NCBI GenBank assembly: GCA_934647165.1
Contig: CAKUFA010000034.1
Span: 1-28,885 of the forward strand
Direction: 5' to 3'
Length of the DNA stretch: 28,885 bases
Source of the DNA: an uncultured Clostridia bacterium
GTDB lineage: Bacteria; Bacillota; Clostridia; Christensenellales; Aristaeellaceae
Below are positions 1-6,705 of this stretch, piece by piece. Position 1 is the first letter of the stretch, and every line of letters starts with the position of its first letter. The translations under genes and the position numbers were made by a program. Below the pieces are notes generated by a model. It was not told the origin of the DNA and did no database searches. It was given only the letters and a program-made list of their open reading frames with translations.

Positions 1-597
1 TGGTTTCAGGAGCTGATTCACAAGATTCCGCTGCCCAGAAAGAAGCTGTCCACGAAGAAGCTCAAACCGCTGCGGTACCTCAAGTACCTGATCCTGCTGC
101 TGACGGTGACGCTGCCGCTGATCTTCACCAACGAGGTGGGGCTGGGCGATCCCTTCTTCTGCAAGTACCTGTGTCCCCAGGGCGTGCTGGAGGGCGCGAT
201 CCCGCTGTCCCTGGCCAGCGAGAGCATCCGAAGCGCACTGGGCAGCCTGTTTACATGGAAGAGCGTGGTGCTGGGCGCGGTGGTCATTCTGAGCCTGCTG
301 TTCTACCGCCCGTTCTGCAAGTGGCTGTGCCCGCTGGGAGCGTTCTACGCGCTGTTTAACCGGGTATCGCTGACGGGCATGCAGGTGGACGGGCACAAAT
401 GCGTGCACTGCGGCCGGTGCGAGAAGGCCTGCAAGATGGATGTGGACGTGACGAAGACCCCGGATCATCCCGAGTGCATCCGCTGCGGCATGTGCGTCAA
501 GGCCTGCCCCACAGGCGCGGTCAGCTTCCGCTGCGGGCTGGGGCGCGGAGCGAAGGAAGAAAAGAATCCAACCGGCGCAAGCGCCGCGGAGAAATAA
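1..597 (+). CDS. Polyferredoxin-like 4Fe-4S membrane protein (NapH/YccM-like), 5' truncated
   Basis: The frame is open from the first base of the window, so the N-terminus is missing; 198 codons are visible. Two CxxxCP motifs (visible residues 54-59 and 106-111) each sit beside a hydrophobic segment (about 27-44 and 88-105). Two classical ferredoxin motifs CxxCxxCxxxC follow (Cys 134/137/140/144 and 159/162/165/169). This arrangement is known from NapH/YccM/CcoG-type membrane electron carriers, which pass electrons through two 4Fe-4S clusters on one face of the membrane. The next gene starts 29 bases downstream on the same strand and encodes an exported thioredoxin-fold protein, so I infer an electron-delivery pair working on an extracytoplasmic disulfide or metal. 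The physiological donor is unknown. The highly charged C-terminus (residues 180-198) is a simple tail. Confidence 0.85.
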   Translation, partial: WFQELIHKIPLPRKKLSTKKLKPLRYLKYLILLLTVTLPLIFTNEVGLGDPFFCKYLCPQGVLEGAIPLSLASESIRSALGSLFTWKSVVLGAVVILSLLFYRPFCKWLCPLGAFYALFNRVSLTGMQVDGHKCVHCGRCEKACKMDVDVTKTPDHPECIRCGMCVKACPTGAVSFRCGLGRGAKEEKNPTGASAAEK

Positions 598-626
598 TCA
601 CAGAAAAGAAACGGAGGACATTTTCA

Positions 627-1826
627 ATGAAGAAGACCTGGATTGCGCTGCTGCTGGCGCTGTGTATGCTGACCACTATAGGAGCCGCTTCCGCCTGCTG
701 CGCAGATGCCTGCTGCACGGGCACGTCCGGAATGGACGAGACACAGACCATGGAGGAAACCTGCCCCTGCATGATGGACGGCAAGGGCGTGAACGGCTGC
801 CCGTGCATAAGCGACATGTGCGGTGAGGACTGCCTGTGCGTGGACGGCAAGTCCTGCATGCAGGACGGCATGCGTGCCGACGGGTGCATGTGCGAAAAGC
901 AGTGCGCCTGTGAAAATGAATGCGCCTGCGCCGAGAAGACGCTGGAAATGCTGACGACCGAAATGAACGCCGTGTTCGAGAAGAACATGGATCTGTGGAA
1001 CCGTTTTTTCGGCATGATGGACAAGCAGCCGGACATGGACATGAGCTACGCCGATTACCTGACGGCGCAGCTGGAGACGTCGAAGGAAAAGTTCACTGAA
1101 GAGGAATATACGCTGCTGCTGGAGGATATTGAGACCATCCGCCGACTGGATGCGGAAATGGAAAAGCTCATGCCGCAAGATGCCATGACGGCGGACTCGG
1201 ACATGGCGGTGGACTCGGACATGGCGGTGGAGAGCGGCATGGTGATGGCAGACGGCGGCATGGTCACGGGGAATGAAGGTACGGTCATGGCGGACGACAG
1301 CATGGATGACACGGACGATTCGTCCGCGAAGTTCCCTGCCTTTGAGGGCACGGATCTGGACGGCCATCCCGTGACCAGCGAGCTGTTTAAGAAAAACTCC
1401 GTTACCGTGGTCAACTTCTGGTTCTCCGGCTGTGCGCCCTGCATTGCGGAGCTGAGTGAGCTGAACGCGCTCAACGAGGAGCTCAAGCTGAAGGGCGGCG
1501 CGGTGGTCGGTATCAACGCCGACACCATCGGCGGTGACGAGAGCATGATCGCGGAAGCCAGGAGCATTCTGGAAAAGAAGGGCGCCGCATACCAGAACAT
1601 CTACTTCCCCGCGGATAGCGAGGCTGGAAAGCTTACCTACAGCATTACAGCGTTCCCCACGACGGTGGTGGTGGATCGCAATGGACGGATGGTGGGCGAA
1701 CCGATCCTGGGCGGTATCAACAACGAAGCCCAGATGAAGGTGCTTCAGGATCTCATTGACGAGACACTGGCCAGAGACATGGCGACGCTGGACAAGGACA
1801 TGATGATGAAGCCTGACGGCAACTAA
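627..1826 (+). CDS. Exported TlpA/ResA-like thioredoxin-fold protein with Cys-rich N-terminal segment
   Basis: 399 codons; the ATG at 627 has a GGAGG 9 bases upstream and begins a signal peptide (MKKTWIALLLALC..., likely cut after ASA near residue 23). Residues 24-101 hold 18 cysteines, many as CxC or CC, resembling a metallothionein or copper-binding segment. Residues 102-184 are predicted helical. Residues 187-233 are a Met- and Asp-rich linker with a duplicated DSDMAV unit. From about 236 to 385 there is a redoxin domain with the active site WFSGCAPC (Cys 269/272), typical of TlpA/ResA thiol-disulfide reductases. The upstream Fe-S membrane protein is the probable reductant source. The redoxin call is firm; metal binding by the Cys/Met segments is inference. 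A Rho-independent terminator follows about 50 bases after the stop. Confidence 0.88.
   Translation: MKKTWIALLLALCMLTTIGAASACCADACCTGTSGMDETQTMEETCPCMMDGKGVNGCPCISDMCGEDCLCVDGKSCMQDGMRADGCMCEKQCACENECACAEKTLEMLTTEMNAVFEKNMDLWNRFFGMMDKQPDMDMSYADYLTAQLETSKEKFTEEEYTLLLEDIETIRRLDAEMEKLMPQDAMTADSDMAVDSDMAVESGMVMADGGMVTGNEGTVMADDSMDDTDDSSAKFPAFEGTDLDGHPVTSELFKKNSVTVVNFWFSGCAPCIAELSELNALNEELKLKGGAVVGINADTIGGDESMIAEARSILEKKGAAYQNIYFPADSEAGKLTYSITAFPTTVVVDRNGRMVGEPILGGINNEAQMKVLQDLIDETLARDMATLDKDMMMKPDGN
1193..1228 (+). repeat. 18-bp tandem duplication inside the Met-rich linker
   Basis: The 18-base unit GGACTCGGACATGGCGGT occurs twice head to tail (1193-1210 and 1211-1228). It keeps the frame and encodes DSDMAV twice in the Met/Asp-rich linker of the thioredoxin-fold protein. 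Confidence 0.85.
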
Positions 1827-1875
1827 TCGGCAAAGCGGCGCAGACAGCATCCCGTGCGTAAGTACTATCAAAAGT

Positions 1876-1919
1876 AAAGGCCTGATCACCTGCATAAGAG
1901 CAGATTATCAGGCCTTTTT
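1876..1919 (+). terminator. Rho-independent terminator of the Fe-S/thioredoxin operon
   Basis: Perfect 11-bp arms AAAGGCCTGAT (1876-1886) and ATCAGGCCTTT (1907-1917), with an inner CTGC/GCAG pairing, followed by a short T run. Confidence 0.85.
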
Positions 1920-1949
1920 GTTATTCGTTTTTATTGTGGAAAGCCTTCG

Positions 1950-2200
1950 TTGATTCCAGCGCTGGATCGGTTGTTTGAGAGCATTCCTTTTGAAATGGTT
2001 CACACCCCTCAAGCTCTACCGAAACACGGCTGGTTTACAATCCGCGGCAAGGATGATGAAAGGTGCTATATTCCGCAATCTCGGCGGACATTGACATTCT
2101 GATTGCGGGCAATAAGGACTTCTCTGCTGCTGAGGTTGAAAAGCCGGAAATTCTTACACCGAGTCAATTCAACGAAAAATACCTGAGCATGGAAATTACG
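1950..2200 (+). pseudogene. Remnant of a PIN-domain toxin (VapC/PIN_3-like), frameshifted
   Basis: Two reading frames together give the C-terminal half of a PIN-family ribonuclease. The first (from 1950) reads ...IRGKDDE, matching the usual 'RDPKD' element. The second (from about 2063) continues VLYSAISADIDILIAGNKDF and then EKPEILTPSQFNEKY, which matches the 'D-ILITGDKDF...RPEILTPAEFLEKY' end of the PIN_3-type toxin family. The switch near 2060 indicates a frameshift, and the N-terminal half with its first catalytic aspartates is absent. No antitoxin gene is visible. Recognition is from family memory of the C-terminal motif, so the exact subfamily is uncertain. Confidence 0.65.
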
Positions 2201-2262
2201 GCTGCATATTTTATTTTGCTTCCGTACAACTCATTGGATACAACCTCCTTCCTTATGAGCAT

Positions 2263-2293
2263 AAAAAAAAGAGCCCGGCTTTTAACCGAACTC
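2263..2293 (-). terminator. Terminator of the small minus-strand gene pair
   Basis: Read on the minus strand: GAGTTCGG, a 7-base loop, CCGGGCTC (8 pairs, two of them G-T), then eight T. It lies just past the stop of the gene ending at 2311. Confidence 0.75.
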
Positions 2294-2310
2294 CTATACA
2301 GCCTGAGTTG

Positions 2311-2853
2311 TTACTCTTCTTTTTTCTTTTCTACTTTCTTCATCTTATGCTTCACAATAAAGATCCAGATGCCACATATCAGTAATATGACAGAAATTGG
2401 ATAGTACAGGCTGTGTGCTATACCCCAGACTCTTCCATCTTGCGGCATGATCCTTCTGTCGACTACATCCCAGTTGATTAAATAGAACGAGCCGCCGATA
2501 AAAAGTGATTGTAGAAAAAGAGGAAATCCTTTTTTTCTTAACGCACAAAGTAATGCGAAGAATCCAAAAATTCCAGGCAAAGCAAAGAGAATCGCGTAGA
2601 AAATGCCTTCAGCCTTATTCCTGAAAATTTCTTCACAGCCTTGGTAATATGTCTTTGCGTATTCGTAAAGCGATAAATCCACGGAATCCGCAGTGGTTAT
2701 ATCAGCCGATTCGAATGGCTTTTGATTTGAAGCTGTCTTGAGGTATTCAGCATATTCTGGAGTCGATCCGATGTATGGTAGAAATAACCCGACAATAGAC
2801 ACAATAGCGACGATTATGGCGATTGCACAAGGTAGCAATATGCGATTCTTCAT
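2311..2853 (-). CDS. Small multi-spanning membrane protein of unknown function
   Basis: 180 codons from the ATG at 2853, chosen because AGGAG lies 8 bases upstream; a farther in-frame start at 2886 would overlap the preceding gene. Four hydrophobic segments are visible: an N-terminal one (about 5-27), two in the middle (about 80-103 and 110-125, the first around FYAILFALPGIFGFFALLCAL), and a C-terminal one (about 147-170, PISVILLICGIWIFIVKH), followed by a Lys/Glu tail. I do not recognise the family. The gene starts 20 bases after the stop of the secreted-protein gene upstream and ends at a good terminator, so the two form a bicistronic unit in AT-richer DNA that looks foreign to the surroundings. 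Confidence 0.7.
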   Translation of the reverse strand: MKNRILLPCAIAIIVAIVSIVGLFLPYIGSTPEYAEYLKTASNQKPFESADITTADSVDLSLYEYAKTYYQGCEEIFRNKAEGIFYAILFALPGIFGFFALLCALRKKGFPLFLQSLFIGGSFYLINWDVVDRRIMPQDGRVWGIAHSLYYPISVILLICGIWIFIVKHKMKKVEKKKEE

Positions 2854-2873
2854 GCGCTCATCTCCTAATTCAC

Positions 2874-3320
2874 TTATGGCAACCAAGTGGGTGACATAGC
2901 GACCAGTTCACCAGAACAGCCGTCAATGCTAAGCAAAGTTCCGTCTGCGAGATTGAATGTTACATGCGCACCAATCGCAAACCGCTGTTCCCCAAAAATG
3001 CAGTCGCCTTTTTGCGCAGGATCATTGTCAACCAAACGATAAATCTGAATGTCGTTATTGGGGCTGCCGTTATCAAAACAGTCGGTATCAAGACAAACAA
3101 AATCATAATATCCAGCCTTGATATCTTTTCCGACAACGTAGCTTCCGCGACCGATTCGATTAGAAGAGCCGAGACCGATTCGATCACCAAGCTCAAGCTG
3201 GATTTCGCGATACAGACTGATAAGTTCATCAGTAGTCATAGACTTAAAATCAATCGTCTCAGCGAATGCAACTCCAGAACACAAGATCAGCACAAGTAGA
3301 ACAGAAAAGATTTTTTTCAT
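2874..3320 (-). CDS. Secreted protein of unknown function
   Basis: 148 codons. The N-terminus MKKIFSVLLVLILCSGVAFAET is a clear signal peptide with cleavage after AFA. A short helical, acidic stretch (DELISLYREIQLELGDR) is followed by a compact beta-type domain that starts YVVGKDIKAGYYDF. This resembles the 'VGxDIPAGxY' repeat domain common in exported proteins of Firmicutes, but I cannot name it. Four cysteines in the mature part could form disulfides. AGGAG lies upstream of the ATG at 3320, and a TATAAT-like -10 is visible further upstream. It is the first gene of a pair with the membrane protein downstream. Confidence 0.7.
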   Translation of the reverse strand: MKKIFSVLLVLILCSGVAFAETIDFKSMTTDELISLYREIQLELGDRIGLGSSNRIGRGSYVVGKDIKAGYYDFVCLDTDCFDNGSPNNDIQIYRLVDNDPAQKGDCIFGEQRFAIGAHVTFNLADGTLLSIDGCSGELVAMSPTWLP

Positions 3321-3345
3321 TCGATCATCTCCTAAATCGCTATTT

Positions 3346-3351
3346 GATTAT
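3346..3351 (-). promoter_or_regulatory. Possible -10 element for the secreted/membrane gene pair
   Basis: On the minus strand a TATAAT lies about 25-30 bases upstream of the ATG at 3320. No convincing -35 is found at the normal spacing, so this is tentative. Confidence 0.35.
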
Positions 3352-3405
3352 TATATACCCCTCCCTATGCAATTAAATTTCTGTTGTAAAAATATTGTAG
3401 AAGAA

Positions 3406-3965
3406 TTAACTTTGGGATCTGAGTTTTTCAGCGGCGATATTGATACGCCATTCATACATGTCGGCCTGGTGTTCAAAAGACTCCAAGACGGCCGCAATTG
3501 TCGGCGGGTCAAAGACGAGTTTGACTCTTAGGTAGACATAGGTCGGGACAAGATTCATTAGCTTATCGTCACTGATGAAATCACTCCATACAGCGGTCTT
3601 ATCCTCAATCATGAATCCATCTTTTGGACCAACGCCAAGTTCAGTCAGCGTAACTGATCGCCGCGATTTCCTTTTTTGCCAAGCAATTCTTCACGACTAT
3701 CTTCAAGCCTGAGATGTTCGACCTCTTTTCGCAATGCGTCATCTGGGTCTTTTTTGCTGAAGACCGTAGCGTTGCAGCGTTTCTGCTCGCTTCTTCCGTC
3801 ATAACCTACATCGCCATTGCTCACCAATGTCCCTCGATAGCGAAAATCTCTATCCGGGAAACTTGATGTGGCATAGCACAACTCGTGGTTTTTCTGGGAG
3901 GAGTAAACAAAGCAGTAAGTCTGTCCGATCTTGAGAACGAGGTTGCCCGTAATATGTACGAGCGC
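3406..3965 (-). pseudogene. Frameshifted ORF of unknown function
   Basis: Two minus-strand frames appear to be one gene broken at a six-T run (3672-3677 on the plus strand). The first frame is open from 3965 to 3645 and reads ...GQTYCFVYSSQKNHELCYATSS..., ending in ...REELLGKKGNRGDQLR. The second runs down to 3406 and includes ...KSRRSVTLTELGVGPKDGF... and ...LVPTYVYLRVKLVFDPPT. Joined, they read as a charged, soluble protein of roughly 185 residues. There is no convincing start codon, because an in-frame TGA at 3966-3968 closes the upstream end. I do not recognise the family. The join is inferred from reading continuity only. Confidence 0.4.
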
Positions 3966-4079
3966 TCAGAGCTGGACTATCTGATCTACAATGACCCGAT
4001 TGGATATGCAGACCTTATCTTGAACGGCGATCCCGAAACCTATCTGAAAACCGTAACCGAATACAAACCATTGGATTAA
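3885..4079 (+). CDS. Short ORF, probably the C-terminal remnant of a larger unknown protein
   Basis: 64 codons from a GTG. From about residue 13 onward (LSDLENEVARNMYERSELDY..., ending EYKPLD) the translation has normal protein composition and looks like a conserved C-terminus rather than a random frame. There is no ribosome binding site before the GTG, and the frame is open only back to 3867. It overlaps the opposite-strand broken ORF, so the two are probably fragments of separate genes that now abut. Function unknown; it may not be expressed. Confidence 0.35.
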   Translation: MVFLGGVNKAVSLSDLENEVARNMYERSELDYLIYNDPIGYADLILNGDPETYLKTVTEYKPLD

Positions 4080-4085
4080 CTACAA

Positions 4086-4114
4086 GAGCCGCAGTCCTTT
4101 TTGAACTGCGGCTC
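4086..4114. terminator. Strong hairpin after the remnant ORF
   Basis: Perfect 10-bp arms GAGCCGCAGT (4086-4095) and ACTGCGGCTC (4105-4114) with a 9-base loop. The T-tract is weak on both strands, so it could serve as a bidirectional terminator or just be a palindrome. It starts 7 bases after the stop at 4079. Confidence 0.5.
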
Positions 4115-4597
4115 ATTCACATTATTCATATAACCCGTTATAAAGCGTTGAGTTGTCAAGAACTATTTACCCTGACCAGGGCATTTTACATAATCTTTTT
4201 GCTCGTACTCTGGTGTGTCCATTACTTGGCGGGTTCAAATTTTTCTTTGTCCACGAATAGGGATTTGGACTTTTAACGTGTCCACTTTCAGGGGTACATT
4301 TTAACGTTATTTCACGATACTTTGGACGAAACCTTGCATTGTGGACGATACCCTGCTATCGTCCAAAGTAGGGTGCATTCCATGATAAATCTCTGATTTC
4401 AACCCCGAAAAACGGGCATGAGTAGACTAAAAAGAGCCGGAGAACAGAAACTCTCATCTGGCAAAATGACGCCGAGCAGTCCGCTTCTTGCGCCCGCAGC
4501 CCATATTTGGTGGTTATATCCTGCTTTCTGACGGTTTATCTGTCTATAAATGCAAAAAGAAGTCCTCATGCTTTGTATCAAAACATAAGGACTTCGT
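4115..4597. other. Gene-free AT-rich stretch between remnant ORFs and tRNA-Arg
   Basis: No convincing ORF is seen on either strand; the short open frames running into the tRNA are accidental. It contains the TGTCCA repeat and hairpin cluster listed separately (4216-4368) and otherwise nothing that I can assign. Confidence 0.6.
4216..4368. repeat. Cluster of TGTCCA repeats and competing hairpins, possible IS-end relic
   Basis: TGTCCA occurs at 4216-4221, 4248-4253 and 4279-4284, a spacing of 32 and 31 bases. Downstream lie CTTTGGACGA (4320-4329) and TGGACGATA (4342-4350); both can pair with TATCGTCCAAAG (4357-4368), so two alternative stems compete for one arm. Evenly spaced terminal repeats of this kind are known at the ends of IS21-family elements, but no transposase is present and I cannot confirm the family. 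Confidence 0.45.
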
Positions 4598-4674
4598 TGG
4601 TGAGCCCGGCGGGATTCGAACCCACGACCTTTTGATTCGTAGTCAAACACTCTATCCAGCTGAGCTACGAGCCC
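4598..4674 (-). tRNA. tRNA-Arg (anticodon ACG), CCA encoded
   Basis: On the minus strand: acceptor GGGCTCG pairs with CGGGCTC (one G-T pair), the D-arm contains AGCTCAGCTGGATAGAG, the anticodon loop reads GACTACGAAT with anticodon ACG, the T-arm contains GGTTCGAATCC, and the 3' end is A plus an encoded CCA. Length is 77 bases including CCA. ACG is the inosine-modified arginine tRNA in bacteria. Its 3' end faces the AT-rich scar region, the usual orientation for integrase target use. Confidence 0.96.
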
Positions 4675-4720
4675 ACAGCTATCATCTCAACGCTTATCGC
4701 GTTTCCCTGACAGCTCAATT

Positions 4721-4749
4721 AGTATAACGCACTTATCCCGAAATGTCAA
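4721..4749 (-). promoter_or_regulatory. Sigma-A promoter of tRNA-Arg
   Basis: Minus strand: -35 TTGACA (4744-4749), 17-bp spacer, -10 TATACT (4721-4726). This places transcription start about 40 bases before the tRNA. Confidence 0.88.
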
Positions 4750-4754
4750 GAGGG

Positions 4755-4799
4755 TATTTCAAGAAAAAAAGCATTTTTTCTCAAACTTTTTTTGAAATA
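4755..4799 (-). terminator. AT-rich inverted repeat after pheA, possible terminator
   Basis: TATTTCAA (4755-4762) and TTGAAATA (4792-4799), extended by A/T runs, form a long AU stem directly after the pheA stop. With few G-C pairs it is a weak candidate, but no better terminator separates pheA from the tRNA promoter. Confidence 0.4.
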
Positions 4800-4807
4800 G
4801 CAATTCT

Positions 4808-5629
4808 TCATGTTCCGGCCTTTGGATAAACCCCCAACAGACGTAATTCCTTCGTGGCTGGGCGCGCCGCATCCATGGCATGCGTCAGGTGCGCCGGATC
4901 CATAGGGCCTTCAAAATCTGCGGAGAAAAAATAAGTAAACGTAGTATCCGGCAAAGGGCGGCTTTCTATGCGGGACATATTCAGCCCGCTTGCAGCAAAA
5001 GAAGCCAGCACCCGCACCAGTGCGCCCACCTCATTGTTCACGGTGAAAACAACCGTGGCCTTGCTTGGAGCTGACAGCGGCGTCGCATCCCGGCTGAGGA
5101 CAAAAAAGCGCGTTGTATTGCAGCTGCTTGTCTGGATATCCCGGCAAAGGATTGCAAGGTGATACGTTCTTGCCGCCTCTTCGCTGGCAATGGCCGCATA
5201 AGCGGTGTCCCCGCGCTCAGCCACCTCGCGGGCACTGATGGCCGTGTTGCTGGATGGAATCAGCTGCACGCCGTGGAGCGTGGCGAGAAACTCATCACAC
5301 TGGGCGATGGCTTGCGGATGGGAGGCAATCTGTCGGATGTCAGCAAGGCATGCACCGGGTATCCCCAGCAGCTGATGCCGCACTGCTTTCGTTCGCTCAG
5401 CCACGATATGCAGCGGCAGCTTTTCCAGCAGCGAATAGGTTGGCAGCACGGCTCCGGCAAAAGAGTTTTCCACCGGCAGCAGGGCAAAATCCGCCTTGTT
5501 CGTCACCACGGCCTGCGCCGCCTCCGGAAAAGTAGGATACCCCTCGCATCGGCCATCCGGAAACGCCTCCTGCGCCGCAGCACAGGAAAAGCTTCCGGGC
5601 ACGCCGGGATATGCGATCACTTCAGGCAC
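4808..5629 (-). CDS. pheA: Prephenate dehydratase (monofunctional)
   Basis: 273 codons. Converts prephenate to phenylpyruvate in phenylalanine synthesis. The catalytic (PDT) domain spans about residues 3-178, with VENSFAG near 53 and the diagnostic Thr-Arg-Phe at 173-175 (NTTRF). The C-terminal ACT domain (about 190-268) carries ESRP at 222-225, the known phenylalanine-binding motif, so feedback inhibition by phenylalanine is expected. No chorismate mutase domain is fused. I chose the GTG at 5629 because AAGGAG lies 8 bases upstream; an in-frame GTG at 5647 lacks a site. The start lies 13 bases inside the end of aroC, indicating translational coupling as the third gene of an aroA-aroC-pheA operon. 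Confidence 0.93.
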   Translation of the reverse strand: MPEVIAYPGVPGSFSCAAAQEAFPDGRCEGYPTFPEAAQAVVTNKADFALLPVENSFAGAVLPTYSLLEKLPLHIVAERTKAVRHQLLGIPGACLADIRQIASHPQAIAQCDEFLATLHGVQLIPSSNTAISAREVAERGDTAYAAIASEEAARTYHLAILCRDIQTSSCNTTRFFVLSRDATPLSAPSKATVVFTVNNEVGALVRVLASFAASGLNMSRIESRPLPDTTFTYFFSADFEGPMDPAHLTHAMDAARPATKELRLLGVYPKAGT

Positions 5630-6705
5630 GAAGCACGCTCCTTCCACAATTCCATCAAACCAATGGCCGCCATGGCTTCAATCACCGGCACTGCACGCGG
5701 GAGAATGCACGGATCATGCCTTCCCCTGATGGCGAGGCTCGTGTTTTCGCCCCGGGCAAGCGACACTGTCTGCTGCTCTTTGGCAATGGACGGCGTTGCA
5801 CGCACACAGCACCGGAAAATCAGCGGCATGCCATCCGTAATGCCGCCCAAAACCCCTCCGCATCGGTTGGTCTCCGTCACTACCTGACCGTCAGCCATGC
5901 GGAAAGAATCGTTTGCCACGCTGCCGCGCAGTGCAGCAAAATGGAACCCTTCGCCAAAGGACACGCCTTTCACCGCGGGCACGGAAAACAGCAAATGGGA
6001 CAGCACACTCTCCACGCTGTCAAAAAAAGGCGCGCCAAGGCCTGCGGGCAATCCCGCTGCCATGCATTCAATCACTCCACCTACAGAGTCGCCTTCTTCT
6101 TTTGCCGCAAGGATGGCTGTTTCCATCTCTTTGTCAAGCCCCGGAGTCAACACAGGCAGCGTCATGCGGTGCAGTGCCGCCGCATCCACGTCAGTACCAT
6201 CCAGGAAACTTTTGTCCTGAAGGTTCTCCAGTTGTTGGATATGCGCACAGATGGTTACCCTCTGCATCGCAAGATATTGCCTGCACAGCGCACCTGCCAG
6301 CACAATGGGTGCCGTCAACCGGCCGCTGAAGTGTCCACCGCCGCGCCAGTCCTCAAAACCAAAATAGCGCACATGTCCTGTGTAATCCGCATGACCCGGG
6401 CGTGCGAAATCCACCCCGGCGCCATAATCCTTCGAGCGGGTGTTGGTATTGCGGATGATGGCGCAGATGGGCTGGCCGGTGGTGCGCCCCTTCATCACAC
6501 CACTGAGAAACTCCGGCTCGTCGGCTTCCTTTCTGGGCGTTGTAAGCGCGCTGTTTCCCGGAGCGCGCCGCGCCATTTCTGCACGCAGTGCCTCCATGTC
6601 AATATCCATACCTGCCGGAAAACCATCCATGCTGATTCCGATAGCTTCCCCATGGCTTTGCCCGAAAAGGGACAGCCGAAGCTGTTGGCCGAAAAAGCTG
6701 CTCAT
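5617..6705 (-). CDS. aroC: Chorismate synthase
   Basis: 362 codons, the usual length for the family. Converts 5-enolpyruvylshikimate-3-phosphate to chorismate using reduced FMN, the last shikimate-pathway step. Family signatures are visible: SLFGQSHGEAIG at the N-terminus, RPGHADYTG, GGHFSGRLTA and the C-terminal ETNRCGGVLGGITDGMP. The ATG at 6705 shares bases with the aroA stop (ATGA overlap), so the two are translationally coupled; a longer in-frame ORF to 6801 lies inside aroA and is not the start. The substrate is made by the gene immediately upstream and the product feeds phenylalanine synthesis downstream via prephenate. Confidence 0.96.
   Translation of the reverse strand: MSSFFGQQLRLSLFGQSHGEAIGISMDGFPAGMDIDMEALRAEMARRAPGNSALTTPRKEADEPEFLSGVMKGRTTGQPICAIIRNTNTRSKDYGAGVDFARPGHADYTGHVRYFGFEDWRGGGHFSGRLTAPIVLAGALCRQYLAMQRVTICAHIQQLENLQDKSFLDGTDVDAAALHRMTLPVLTPGLDKEMETAILAAKEEGDSVGGVIECMAAGLPAGLGAPFFDSVESVLSHLLFSVPAVKGVSFGEGFHFAALRGSVANDSFRMADGQVVTETNRCGGVLGGITDGMPLIFRCCVRATPSIAKEQQTVSLARGENTSLAIRGRHDPCILPRAVPVIEAMAAIGLMELWKERASCLK

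Noticed and set aside
624..1895. A 423-codon minus-strand frame opposite the thioredoxin-fold gene
   Set aside because: His/Val/Leu-rich shadow of the plus-strand gene, which has a signal peptide, CxxC site and ribosome binding site.
2271..2279. GAGCCCGGC identical to nine bases at the tRNA-Arg 3' end, as a possible attachment site
   Set aside because: It is one arm of a terminator stem and too short to count; no longer match to the tRNA end was seen.
4399..4727. Short ORFs on both strands across the tRNA gene
   Set aside because: They run through the tRNA-Arg sequence and have no ribosome binding sites or protein-like composition.
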